Shown here piece by piece: positions 9,263-18,600 of a stretch of 32,016 nt of DNA (position 1 is its first letter; each line of letters begins with the position of its first letter). The stretch is from Fragilaria crotonensis (Eukaryota > Bacillariophyta > Fragilariophyceae > Fragilariales > Fragilariaceae), in the NCBI GenBank assembly GCA_022925895.1, contig JAKSYS010000701.1, positions 1 to 32,016 of the forward strand. The letters run 5' to 3'. The translations under genes and the position numbers were made by a program. Below the pieces are notes generated by a model. The model was not told the DNA's origin. It saw only the letters and a program-made list of their open reading frames with translations, and made no database searches.

Positions 9263-10268
9263 CTCAATATGTATGTCAGATGGCTTTGATATTTTTGGCA
9301 CGTGCTATGATGGCATCCTACAGCAATCTATTGAATATGCTACCGAATGACGTTAGGTGCCTCATCCCCGAGGCTTTCGCTTATTCAGCGGTGCCGCATT
9401 GTTTGTGACAGATGCAACAAAGACACCACTCATATTTGATGGGACACGGTACTCGGTATTTGCCAGCATGCCTCGATGAGTCTTGTGCCTATCGTGTTGG
9501 CACCTCGACCGCCCTGCGGACCAGAAGCTTCGCAATAGTGGCACATCCGAGGCAATGGAAATACCGCTGAGTGACATCCAGTTGCTTGAGTTCCGGCATT
9601 CCTTCAACGTGTACACCAAATAAGAATCCGTCATACCATCCACATCAAACATGCGCAGGTTGCGATTGACAAGCATGGACTAAGGCACCTCTTTGATCTC
9701 GATCTTTAATTGTTTCTTTCAATGGTTTCATGCCACTAGCTCGACGCTTCTGGACCCATGGTTCTGTACGAATGTCCAGGGACAAAAGCTGCTACTGCTC
9801 GAAGCTGCTTCAGAAACCGGAACGAATGTTGCTGGCGTGTCACGACAACGGTGTGTGTCACCTTTTTGTAACCACCAACAGCGATTGACCACGGAGCCGG
9901 TGTTTGCTTCAAAACTTTGCACCTGGTGACAATCACGGGCGTCGTCAGCACAAGTTCATCTCGAAGAGACTGCACATTTTCCTTTTCCCCGCACTTCGGA
10001 TCAACAAACCAACTGTCAAATATGGGTGCCGTTGCGAATGTGAACCTCATGTCGTGATCACCCAGGTCCACAAAACTGCACAGCACGTTCGTGAGTCCGT
10101 TTCTTTGCAAACGGCTATGCAAGCGGCAATACTCTTTGTCGTGGATCAGTTCGGAACTTCCTGATGTGACAACTGACGTCAAGTATTTGCACAACAACAA
10201 CTTGCTGTCATGAGCGGATCACGTCGTCTCTTCAAGCCATGATTGACCTACATTCTTTCGCATTGTTC

Positions 10269-10675
10269 CACGCGCAACAACTGAGGGTGGCACGAAATCT
10301 GCGGTCCGCAACATTCAGGCAACAAAATGTTACCACGATGACCTTGGAGCAAATCGTCGTCTCGATGTTCGGGGTCGCAGCTCGCCAACTCTTCTCTCAC
10401 TGGTGACGGCCACCCAGCATCGTTTCACTGGATCCATTTTTCGTTTGTTGTGCTTTGCTCAATGGACCCTGCTTTTCACCAATTGCCTGGCAATCTATTC
10501 GTTGCTCGCACCACAGCCCTGTGTGAGGTTGTGAGAATGCACGTCGCTTTGCTCAACCACCTGACTGAACGAATTGACCGCGTTGTCGACTATAGATGAA
10601 TGCACATGACTTGAATTGCTCCACGTCAACTGAGGGTGACACGACATCTGCGTTCCACGACATCCAGGCAACATT
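10269..10675 (+). repeat. Diverged direct duplication inside element B
   Basis: CAACTGAGGGTGGCACGA near 10277 is repeated as CAACTGAGGGTGACACGA near 10627. Both are followed by matching ATCTGCG and CAGGCAACA blocks. The copies are about 349 bp apart and about 50-55 bp long, with several differences, so the duplication predates the latest transposition. Confidence 0.6.
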
Positions 10676-10854
10676 GCCACTCGCGCTAGGCACCGCATGG
10701 CTTTTGCTCATCATTATGGAGATTCTCTTACCAAGTCCCTTGGACCGACGCTTCATCGGCCATAATGGCGCTCCTTGGTCAGTTCTGCCTCCTCAGTCAC
10801 ATCCCTTTGCCCGATGCACTCCTGTTGCTCATTGATCAGTCTCTTTGATCCTGT

Positions 10855-10867
10855 CAATGGGGGAGTG
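10855..10867 (+). other. Element B polypurine tract
   Basis: CAATGGGGGAGTG abuts the 3' LTR. It is the expected primer for plus-strand DNA and matches the tracts beside the LTRs of A and D. Confidence 0.8.
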
Positions 10868-11317
10868 TGTCAGTGCATCTTTTCACGCGCTTGTCTCAAG
10901 CTACTATTGCCATGCTACAGTACGGTACATCCTCCTTACCGTAATCATTGGTACACTGTATCTCTATGGTACTGTTGTATGGCTATACTGACCGGACTAC
11001 GGTAGTCTAAAAAGGAGTGGATCTTCCCACTCCGGTCACAACTTCATCTTAGCTTAAACACTTACCCTCAACTGCATCTTTGCCGGTCTAGGATCGTAAA
11101 GGTGAAGAGGGATCGTTTGCTGCTTTGATACAACACTCTCAATCCTTCCAGAATACTCGCCGCGCGTACGGATACGCTTGTTCTCACTTGTTTCGACTTG
11201 TTCTGTCGATCAGCCTCGATCATTGTCACTTGAGCGAGTCTTCCCTCCTTCCTTGCGTCTAACCCGCTCCCCGGCGAGCGAGCGTGAACGTAAGGCCTTG
11301 GAAAGATTGTTCTAACA
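10868..11317 (+). repeat. Element B 3' LTR
   Basis: This 450 bp repeat shows no difference from 6747-7196 on reading through. It ends CTAACA and is followed by the second GGAAG copy (11318-11322), after which the interrupted gag of A resumes. Confidence 0.93.
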
Positions 11318-11322
11318 GGAAG
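11318..11322. repeat. Target-site duplication of element B, right copy
   Basis: GGAAG matches 6742-6746 exactly. Confidence 0.92.
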
Positions 11323-11684
11323 CGGATCATGATAGGGACGTGTACGATGTCGGACGGGCGAGAACGTTCCTTGAGACGTTGGACGATGAGGCGCTGGAGC
11401 GCCGGCTTTTTTCGTAACGAGATGACGGAGTTGCGGCTGCGGGCGTGGTACATGCCAAATCCGGGGTCGGTCAGTGTAGGCAATAACTCTTCCGACAACC
11501 ATGTGGTGTCTTCGAGTTGTTGGAGAACGCAGTTACGGATGGTGTCGTGATAGGTTTCCGTAAGTGACATTGTAGGCACATCGAAGATCTCTGTGAGTGG
11601 GATTTCTGCCATCGGGCAGTCCACAATATCGATGGTTATAACGAGACAGTCATTGTCGTATTGAACCTCCTCGGCGTCCACCAT
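11323..11684 (-). pseudogene. Element A gag, N-terminal domain
   Basis: This is the first 120 or so codons of the A gag, starting at an ATG with AAA before it and G after it, 178 bp from the primer site. It contains DIVDCP, LEDTTWL and PALQRLIVQRL, all shared with the B protein. Within A it ends abruptly at the B insertion, where the present frame runs into the B LTR and gains about a dozen foreign residues. Skipping B and one GGAAG copy, the frame continues into 6746 without a shift and completes IRFLLPD. The domain has no named family that I recognise; its gag role follows from position. Confidence 0.82.
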
Positions 11685-11847
11685 TTTGTTATCGGGTTTC
11701 AGAAATATGCGGTCCCGGATGTCTGGTCGGAGAGTATTTTTAACGCGGAGTGGCTACGTGGTTCCCGATATCATGTGAATCGTGTGACACCGAAGAACGA
11801 GAGAACTTCGAAATCAGTCGGAGAGTGCGCAGAAAACAGTCGTAGAA

Positions 11848-11862
11848 TTTGGGCTCATAACC
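11848..11862 (-). other. Element A primer-binding site
   Basis: Read on the minus strand, GGTTATGAGCCCAAA follows the 5' LTR end CTCACA directly. It is identical to the B site and complementary to the anticodon arm of initiator Met tRNA. Confidence 0.75.
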
Positions 11863-12262
11863 TGTGAGACCCTCCTAGTACGGCGGCTCCACAAACAGTG
11901 ACTCGCTTGGGAGTCGGGTTAGGACAAAGCCGTCGCAATGAAGAGGAACGAACGCAGAAGCAAGAAGGCACGGCGTGGCGATGTCGATATCGAGCGTGTG
12001 ATGGGTGATGTGTTGGCGTTCGTGTTGTGGCTAAGTATATCCTTCGGCCTCTTCACCCTTACGATCAAATGGACCGGCAAGAATGCGATTGAGGGAATAA
12101 AGGATTATATTAGAAGTTGTGTGCCGATGGAGTACATCGGCCTTAAGCTAAATTAGTCGGAGTTGCGCATTTGATAGCGCATCAGCATCGACCGTAGATA
12201 GTCGACCGTGCGCAGTAGACAGTAGCACGGTGTCATGGAGATATATAGAATATGCACTGACA
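11863..12262 (-). repeat. Element A 5' LTR
   Basis: This 400 bp copy matches 495-895 with four small indels and one substitution. It carries the second copy of the conserved core motif (12048-12095). It is followed on the plus strand by GAAC, matching 491-494. Confidence 0.92.
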
Positions 12263-12780
12263 GAACTTGTCTACAGTGAATTGAAAGTGGAGGCAGTTTA
12301 GAATAGATCAGACACTTAGTAATGAATAGTAGAATGGTTCATCAAAGCCACACGAATAGGCACAATTAAAACTAATCTCCAACAAAAGTTAAAATGAGCG
12401 ACAATAACATCTATTATATGAACAATGTCAGCTCAGAACTACTGAGGTGATTACTTCATACACACTACACAGCAAACTTCTTCTTTTCGAATATCTAATT
12501 CAGGAATTGAAATTCATGATCACAAATGAAGAAGTGGTATAGTTCATATATTTAGAGTCCAAGAGTTCAGGAATCCCACCCGAGTGTTAGTAAAAAATGA
12601 GTCAGTGAAATTCAGGAATTGAAATTTTGGAGCTCAGGAATGCAAAGTATGAGCTCCTATGCAAGAGATGAAAAAGTTCAGGAAAAATATATTTCAGAGT
12701 TCAGGAATACGAGGAAACCCGCTTCATACACATGATGTACAAGCTCTTTAGTCCTAAGTTTTTACCTATATTTTAGGTAA
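12263..12780 (+). other. AT-rich flank, probable end and 3' UTR of the interrupted host gene
   Basis: The first 30 or so bases would complete the reading frame of the gene at 33-494, with a TAG near 12295. The rest has no convincing ORF. It is AT-rich compared with the elements and carries the TTCAGGAAT cluster described separately. Confidence 0.4.
12499..12708 (+). repeat. Cluster of six TTCAGGAAT-type repeats
   Basis: Exact TTCAGGAAT occurs at 12499, 12566, 12611 and 12700. One-mismatch forms are CTCAGGAAT at 12633 and TTCAGGAAA at 12677. Four of the six are preceded by an AGAGTT, AAAGTT or GAGCT type context. Spacing is irregular (22-67 bp), so this is not a simple tandem repeat. It may be a decayed minisatellite or a group of protein-binding sites. 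Confidence 0.6.
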
Positions 12781-12783
12781 AAA

Positions 12784-13646
12784 TTATGAACAAAAAATTA
12801 TCATATCAAAGATAATTGGTTTTTCATATCCAAGAGCCGACTTGGTTTTGGCACCCTTAGATGCAAGGTGGCTGATGTTGATGTCAACAATCATCCTGTC
12901 CCCGGTTGTTTGTCCCCATGTGCTGATTGGTGCAGCATTCTGAGATGTTCTCATGACTTGCTTGGCCAAGAAGATGGGATGGAACAAAGGAACCACCAAT
13001 GCTACACTCAATGCTGAGCTGGCTGAATTGGATGGAACCGTGTACCCCTTGTCCTGATTAACAAATGTGTGTTGTTGCAGGGACTCCAAAGGAACATGTT
13101 CACCCATGGCAACAGTGAAGTATCTGTAATGACATGGCAACTGGTTTGGTTGATGATGGCCTTGCTGTTGCGCCCATGTTGGACTACCAAGATGTTCTTG
13201 CATGTCTGACAGGCATGTGCTAGACAGATGCTCATTTCTGTTGTGGAGGAACCTGGCTGGTTGGCCATTTGCTTAGTTCCCCAATGGAATGTACAATGGA
13301 TGTGCAGGTCTCCAGTGCCTTTGGCTTGGGGGGCGGCTTATTTTGCAACTGCTACCAGAGGGACTTAGAAGTATATGCAATGACTGCTGCTGCCCAGTAT
13401 GCAATGATTGTTACTGAGGTCTTGTTCAGGGGTAAGGATGATACACTTTTGGTCAGTCAAGAATGGATTCAGGATGGTACCAACAGGAGCATAATGTGTT
13501 GCATTTCCTGGAGGAGCCAGAAATGGCATAGTTGAGGAAGAAGTGACTGGTTCCCTTGCAGACTTCAATGAGCTACTGTGTGGTGCAATCAAGGCTCTAG
13601 CTGTTGCTTGTGAGATTGCCAAGGCTGGCAGACACGTACAAGAATG
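12784..13646 (+). pseudogene. Decayed coding remnant, left of element C
   Basis: Short plus-strand stretches read like protein in changing frames. Examples are DMATGLVDDGLAVAP near 13130-13180, YAMTAAAQYAMIVTEVLF at 13374-13427, and LADFNELLCGAIKALAVACE with IAKAGRHVQEW up to the C insertion. The same frame resumes at 20131 with SKHVNRRLK after a stop. Stops and frame changes are frequent, so it is not functional. The minus strand is also open here (12784-13203), and I cannot exclude that strand for the left part. I recognise no family; an old retroelement gag is one possibility. Confidence 0.35.
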
Positions 13647-13837
13647 TGTTAATACGGCATGGATTCGTATAGTCACGATACGATACTGATACGGTACCGA
13701 TACATACAGTGCGACAGTAACGACGATGAGGGTTACATGTGATAATCCGGAGGTCACAATTCTACTGACTTGTACAGATAAACTAGACTAGTTCTGACAT
13801 GCTTATTATGAACTATCGTGTACATGTAGAGTTATGA
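13647..13837 (+). repeat. Element C 5' LTR
   Basis: This 191 bp repeat starts TGTTAATACGGCATGG and ends GAGTTATGA. It is very short for a copia LTR and does not end in CA. An internal run of GATACG-type repeats (CGATACGATACTGATACGG) is visible near 13678-13696. The boundary is set by where the two copies stop matching. Confidence 0.92.
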
Positions 13838-14259
13838 GTTTATCAGACCCAATGGCTCAAAGAGGAGAAGAATGGTACCATCCGGTCGAGATGCGTGAGA
13901 GAGACTCGACCGATTGTCCCATCATGGTCAAAGGTGGACCACATGTGATGGTGGCAATTTTGAGCAGGACATCGGGATATGATTCATTGGACTCAAATTT
14001 TCAGTCCCTATGTATGGCCTTACATTTGAACATGATGATTCATACTTAAGGGACCTTACTATTAGGAACGCATACTGGATGCATATTCCCTGCCAAATGG
14101 ATTGGCAGATGGAAATTCTCTTGATTATTACTTAAGGCAAGTCACATGAACCTTCGGAACTTCCGTTAAGAAGATGGGCACATCTACTCGAAGTTACTCA
14201 CTCTTCTATCTTTTGCAACCTTGAGATCATTCGCACATCGACCGATACCTCACTCGACC
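13834..14259 (+). other. Element C leader with a small upstream ORF
   Basis: The 422 bp leader between LTR and gag ATG contains a 71-codon ORF (13834-14049) whose ATG overlaps the last bases of the LTR. It has no recognisable domain. It may be chance or may affect translation of gag. GTTATGAG at the LTR/leader junction resembles the first bases of the A and B primer sites, but no longer match is present. Confidence 0.35.
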
Positions 14260-15627
14260 ATGGACGAAGCCCTCCAACGTTGCGGGTTTAACCCGCAGAC
14301 CATCCGATACCTGATAAGTCAGGGATTCGTCAGTCCTGCCGATCTCCTGCTTGCGACCGAATCCGACCTCGATACGATGGCTCGGACAGTGGCCAGAAAT
14401 CCACCTCGTGGACCCGGTGGCAACCAGGTTATCATGCCATTCATTTCCCTAAAGAACCTGAAAGGGTTCCGCTTCTGGGCGGATGAACGCAGACGAATTG
14501 GACTAGACACGAATCCTGACAATTTCACCGACGCCTCGGTCATTTCCTCGGCCATCAAGTGCCAGAGATATGAGGAGCTGAAGGAGGCATCGAAGGATGA
14601 AGATGCGTCTAAGCCAGACCATTTGAAGAAGTTGGTGAACTGGGCACTTTGGAACGAAGCATTCCAGAATTATCTTCGCCAGATTGTCAGTGCTGCCAAG
14701 ATCCCCCTAGTCTATTTGACTCGGGAAGAGCGAGATGTCGACGTAGTCTTAGATCCGAACGACTACCCAAATCCGACGGCATATCTCATTGAAGCGACGA
14801 TTCTAGAAGGGAGGCATTTCGAGTTGGACAACCCTCGGTTCTACCGCGAGTTGAAGTCCTTCACCGTCAACGGAGAAGGATGGTCGTATATCAAGAAGTA
14901 CGAGAGGAGTCAGGATGGAAGAAAGGCATACTTGGCATTGAAGACGCAGTGCGAGGGTACTGCCTCCAAAATCACTCGTAAGAATAAGGCATATGCTTCG
15001 ATAGCAAATGCCGTATACAGTGGTTCTCGCCGCCAGTATAAATTTCAGGATTACATTAACATCCACCAGACTGCCCATAACGAAATTCTGGATTGTGACC
15101 CAACAGAAGCCGTCCCAGAATCGAAGAAGGTCTCAGACTTCCTTAAAGGAATCACGGACCCAAAGCTGGAATCCGCAGTGTCAGTTGTACTCGGCGATCC
15201 CAGAATGCTCAATGACTTCCAGATGTGCCAGCAGTACTTGTCCACGACAGTGGAGAATCGAGCTACTCTGGAGAAGAGCAAGGACAGGAACATCTCTGGC
15301 GTTAAAAGCACAGGCGACAAGTCCAACGGAGGGAAGAAAGATAAAGGAAAGCTACCAAAGAATTTCAAGCTCGAGAACAAATATTACCCCCCTAGAATCT
15401 ATCGCCTCTTGAGTCAGGAACAGAAGGACCAACTCAGAGAATGGGGCGAGAAGAAGGGGAAGAGGTCGGTGGCGGCGTTGAAGAAACAAATCAAGGACGA
15501 ACTGAAGAGCGAAATGAAGAAGAGCGGTGACACGAAGGAAGATAGTGCAGACGAGTCGAGTGCTGATGATGCAGCCGGCAAGGAGTTCGGCCGCGCAGCC
15601 CACAAGAAGAAACAGAAGAAAGAGTGA
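14260..15627 (+). CDS. gag: Element C Gag
   Basis: This 455-residue structural protein of the retrotransposon particle starts at the first ATG (14260), preceded by ACC and followed by G, a good context. The frame is open 13 codons further upstream without an ATG. The N-terminus (ALQRCGFNPQTIRYLISQGF) is helical and recalls a small helix-bundle module. The middle part has LKKLVNWALWNEAFQNYLRQ and related helices expected of capsid. No CCHC zinc knuckle is present. Instead the C-terminal 140 residues are Lys/Glu rich, with YYPPRIYRLLSQEQKDQLREW, and end in a basic KKKQKK tail that could bind RNA. The family is assigned by position before pol. Confidence 0.82.
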   Translation: MDEALQRCGFNPQTIRYLISQGFVSPADLLLATESDLDTMARTVARNPPRGPGGNQVIMPFISLKNLKGFRFWADERRRIGLDTNPDNFTDASVISSAIKCQRYEELKEASKDEDASKPDHLKKLVNWALWNEAFQNYLRQIVSAAKIPLVYLTREERDVDVVLDPNDYPNPTAYLIEATILEGRHFELDNPRFYRELKSFTVNGEGWSYIKKYERSQDGRKAYLALKTQCEGTASKITRKNKAYASIANAVYSGSRRQYKFQDYINIHQTAHNEILDCDPTEAVPESKKVSDFLKGITDPKLESAVSVVLGDPRMLNDFQMCQQYLSTTVENRATLEKSKDRNISGVKSTGDKSNGGKKDKGKLPKNFKLENKYYPPRIYRLLSQEQKDQLREWGEKKGKRSVAALKKQIKDELKSEMKKSGDTKEDSADESSADDAAGKEFGRAAHKKKQKKE

Positions 15628-15679
15628 CTCGCATGCACCGTCGCGATGATCTCGAGGGCGGTGTACTCAGTGAATTACG

Positions 15680-18600
15680 ATGCAATACGAGGAGCAAGCC
15701 ATCGAACCGGGACGATGTGAGATGGATTCTCACGCCGATACCTGCGTGGCCGGAAGTAATTGCGTAGTTCTTGAATACACCGGCAGGGTAGCCGCTGTGG
15801 AAGCATACTCCCCTGATTATCCCTCGAAGCAGGTTCCCATTGCGACGGTTGCGACTGCGTACGACTGTCCGACTTCTGGCGCAACGTTCGTATTAATTAT
15901 TAACGAGGCGTTATACTTTGGCGACTCCCTACACTTTTCCCTCCTGTCCCCTAATCAACTTCGGGATAATGATGTGCATGTTGATGAACGACATCATCAA
16001 CACGCCCCGGATTCCCTCTTCGGAATCCTCGTTCCGTCCGAACCACTTCACATCCCATTCACCCTGGAAGGTGTCATCGCAGGGTTCGACACTCGACCGC
16101 CCACCCAACAAGAACTCGACGACACGAATTCACACATTGAATTAACGTCCGACGTGGAATGGATTCCCGGAACATTCGCGCTCTCGCTCCCCGAGGAGGA
16201 AGAAACGAATTCCGATAACGAACGACGAATTTCAAGTATGAGAGCTCGGCACGTGAAGGTTCTAAACTCCAAGGCGACCAAGTACCGAATCAAGAGTTGT
16301 TTACAGACATTATCGGCGACCCAATCCTTATTCGAGATCCAGCTAGCGAACGAGGTGAATGCGACGAACTCGGATGACCCGATCCTTAGCAGAATTGCAA
16401 AGTTGACTTCGTCTCGAGCCTGCGAATCGAACCTCGAAGAGAAAGGAGCGGTCAGTGCGATAAGAACTGGTGATACAACATCCGCGATTACTCCCGAGAA
16501 CCTCGCACGCAAATGGATGGTGGGTGTCGAGACCGCAAGGAAGTCGCTTCATGTGACAACTCAGCGGGGAGTGAGATCGATCCCCAATCCAGCGATGCGG
16601 CGATTCAAGACCCAGATGGCGCATCTGCGTTATCCGAGGTTAAAGGGAATGTACTACGCCGACATAATGGAGCCGAAGATCAAGTCGATTGATTCACAGA
16701 AATACGCCCATGTAATTGGAAACGGCCGAGGATTTACAAAGGTCTACCCAATGGAGCGAAAAAACGAATCGATATATGCCCTCGATGACTTTGTTAAGAA
16801 AGTCGGGATCCCAGAAGTGTTGTTATGTGACAACGACTCGACTATGGAAGGGTGGAACGAATGGAAACGTAGAATCAGAAAGTATTCGATTGAACCGAAA
16901 TACACGGAGCCATACTCTCCCTTTCAGAACAAGGCGGAACTCGACATCAGGGAGCTCAAGAGGATGATCAGGAGGTATCAAGATAAGTCACGATCTCCGC
17001 GACGACTATGGAATTACCTGGCGAATCTGTGTGCCAACATCCGATCGTTCATCGCGGGGACGCACCCGGATCTTCTGGGACGATCTGCGTTTGAACAGGT
17101 ACATGGTTGGACGCCCGATATTTCCAATTATGTCATGCACGGATGGTACGAGGTCGTCTCGTATCTTGACAACGACAACGAACGGAAACTCGCATGCTGG
17201 TTAGGCCCGGCAGAAGATTACGGTGGCGGCGACGCAGCTTTTCTACTGCCCAAATCAGCGAGACCGATCGTAAGGAGTACCCTGTGGTCTTTGACTCCTA
17301 ACGAACGAGCCGATCGGAGAGACGAGATAAAGGAACTCCTAGATTCGATTAGCGAAAAAATCGGCGACGACAGATCGAACGAGGAAGTGCTTGAAGCACT
17401 AGGTGACCAGCAGTTTCCAATGCTTGACATATTCGGGGATGATAATGACGCCGACATCGACGTGGTAGATCCATTGAGTCGTGCAGAGGCTGACGAATAC
17501 ACACCCGAAGCATTTGATAAGTATATAACTGCCGAGATCGTTACCGACCGGGGAGGAGAACTCCTCCGAGGCACGGTGAAAAGCCGAAAACGTGACAACG
17601 ATGGACAGCCGATCGGAACGTCAAACCCCAATCCACTTTTGGACACCAGGGAGTACCTGGTTTGCTTCGAAGATGGCACGGAAGAGACGTATACGGCGAA
17701 TCTAATTGCTGAGTGTCTATACTCGCAAATAGACGACGGTGGACGACGACTTCAGATAATGAAGGAAATCATCGACCACGAGAAAACAGATAATGCACTC
17801 AAGGATGAGGACGCATTTTATTCGACAAAGTCTGGGCCTAAGCCCAAGCGTACCACACGCGGATGGCGACTTTTAGTCGAATGGAACGACGGGTCGAACT
17901 CTTGGGTCCCGCTGAAGGATCTCAAGGATGCGTATCCGGTCCAAATTGCAGATTACGCAGTCACCAACAACCTTACGAATGAGCCAGCCTTCAGGTGGTG
18001 GGTGCCGTTTGCGCTCAAGAAGCGCGAACGCATTCTCCACAAGGTCAAGTCGAAGTATTGGTCCACGTCCCATAAGTATGGATTGGAGTTACCAAAAAGC
18101 GTGTCCGAAGCGTTACAGATCGATAAAAGAACGGGGACGGATTTTTGGAGGAAAGCGATAGAAAAAGAAATCCGAAACGTGTTTCCTGCATTTGAATTCA
18201 TCGACGGAGACGAAGCGAACGTACCTCCCGGATACACCTTCGTCGACACATACTTTGTGTTCGACATAAAGATGGACCTTACACGGAAGGCCAGATTGGT
18301 AGCACGAGGCAGTATGACCGAACCAACCAAAGAGGAAACATTCGCATCTGTCGTGAGCAGAGACACCGTTAGACTTTTCTTCCTTTTAGCCGCCCTGAAC
18401 GACTTAGAGTTGCTCTCCTGCGACATTCAAAACGCTTATTTGGCAGCTCCAAACAAGGAGAAGATTTGGACTAGATTCGATGATCAGCTTGGGCCAGAAT
18501 ATAAGGGAAGGAGGGCAATCATTGCGAAGGCTCTATATGGTCTGCGATCTAGCGGGAGGTCCTTCAGGGACTTCCTTGCATTGAATCTTCGAGAAATGGG

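Larger units (their letters stand above)
8577..10867 (+). other. Element B non-coding interior with repeated 3'-end modules
   Basis: No frame here looks like a conserved protein. The region instead contains three copies of a block that normally sits just before a 3' LTR: 8610-8671, 9195-9262 and 10813-10867. Each has a CTCATTG core followed by a purine tract of the form AA(T/G)GGGGGA(G/C)TGTG. The second is followed by TGTCTGTGCATCGC, which imitates the first bases of an LTR. There is also a diverged direct duplication about 349 bp apart (10269-10323 and 10618-10675). Confidence 0.6.
6747..11317 (+). mobile_element. Element B: pol-less LTR retrotransposon nested in the gag of A
   Basis: Two 450 bp LTRs (6747-7196 and 10868-11317), in which I found no difference, flank a 3671 bp interior. 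The TG...CA ends, the primer-binding site, the polypurine tract and a perfect GGAAG duplication are all present. The interior carries one gag-like ORF (7371-8576). No frame shows protease, integrase, RT or RNase H motifs. It must therefore have been copied by proteins from another element. The closest relative here is A, which shares the primer site, LTR core motif, pre-LTR block and gag N-terminal domain. It is a large non-autonomous element (LARD-like) and probably a recent insertion. Confidence 0.93.
495..12262 (-). mobile_element. Element A: Ty1/copia LTR retrotransposon, degraded, with element B nested inside
   Basis: The element has LTRs at 495-895 and 11863-12262, a primer-binding site next to the right LTR and a purine tract next to the left one. 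Gag, protease, integrase, RT and RNase H follow in Ty1/copia order on the minus strand. Four bases, GAAC, abut both outer ends (491-494 and 12263-12266) and are the likely target duplication. Without element B and one GGAAG copy it is about 7.2 kb. The coding region has at least five frame changes, so this copy should not make a complete polyprotein. LTR differences are few: four indels and one substitution. Confidence 0.9.

Noticed and set aside
11848-11862. GGGCTCATAACC looks like part of an initiator tRNA gene.
   Set aside because: No acceptor stem, T arm or 3' half is nearby, and the sequence abuts an LTR, so it is the primer-binding site. The copy at 7197 has the same position.
495-12262. 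Element A or C as an endogenous virus with an envelope gene.
   Set aside because: Order is protease, integrase, RT, RNase H (Ty1/copia), with no further ORF between RNase H and the 3' LTR. They are retrotransposons.
13365-13757. 130-codon minus-strand ORF crossing the left edge of element C.
   Set aside because: It runs from the remnant into the C LTR, so it cannot predate the insertion as a gene. It is a chance open frame.
14319-15603. Minus-strand ORFs opposite the gag of C, up to 109 codons.
   Set aside because: Opposite a long gag with proper domain order; they follow its codon bias and show no motif.
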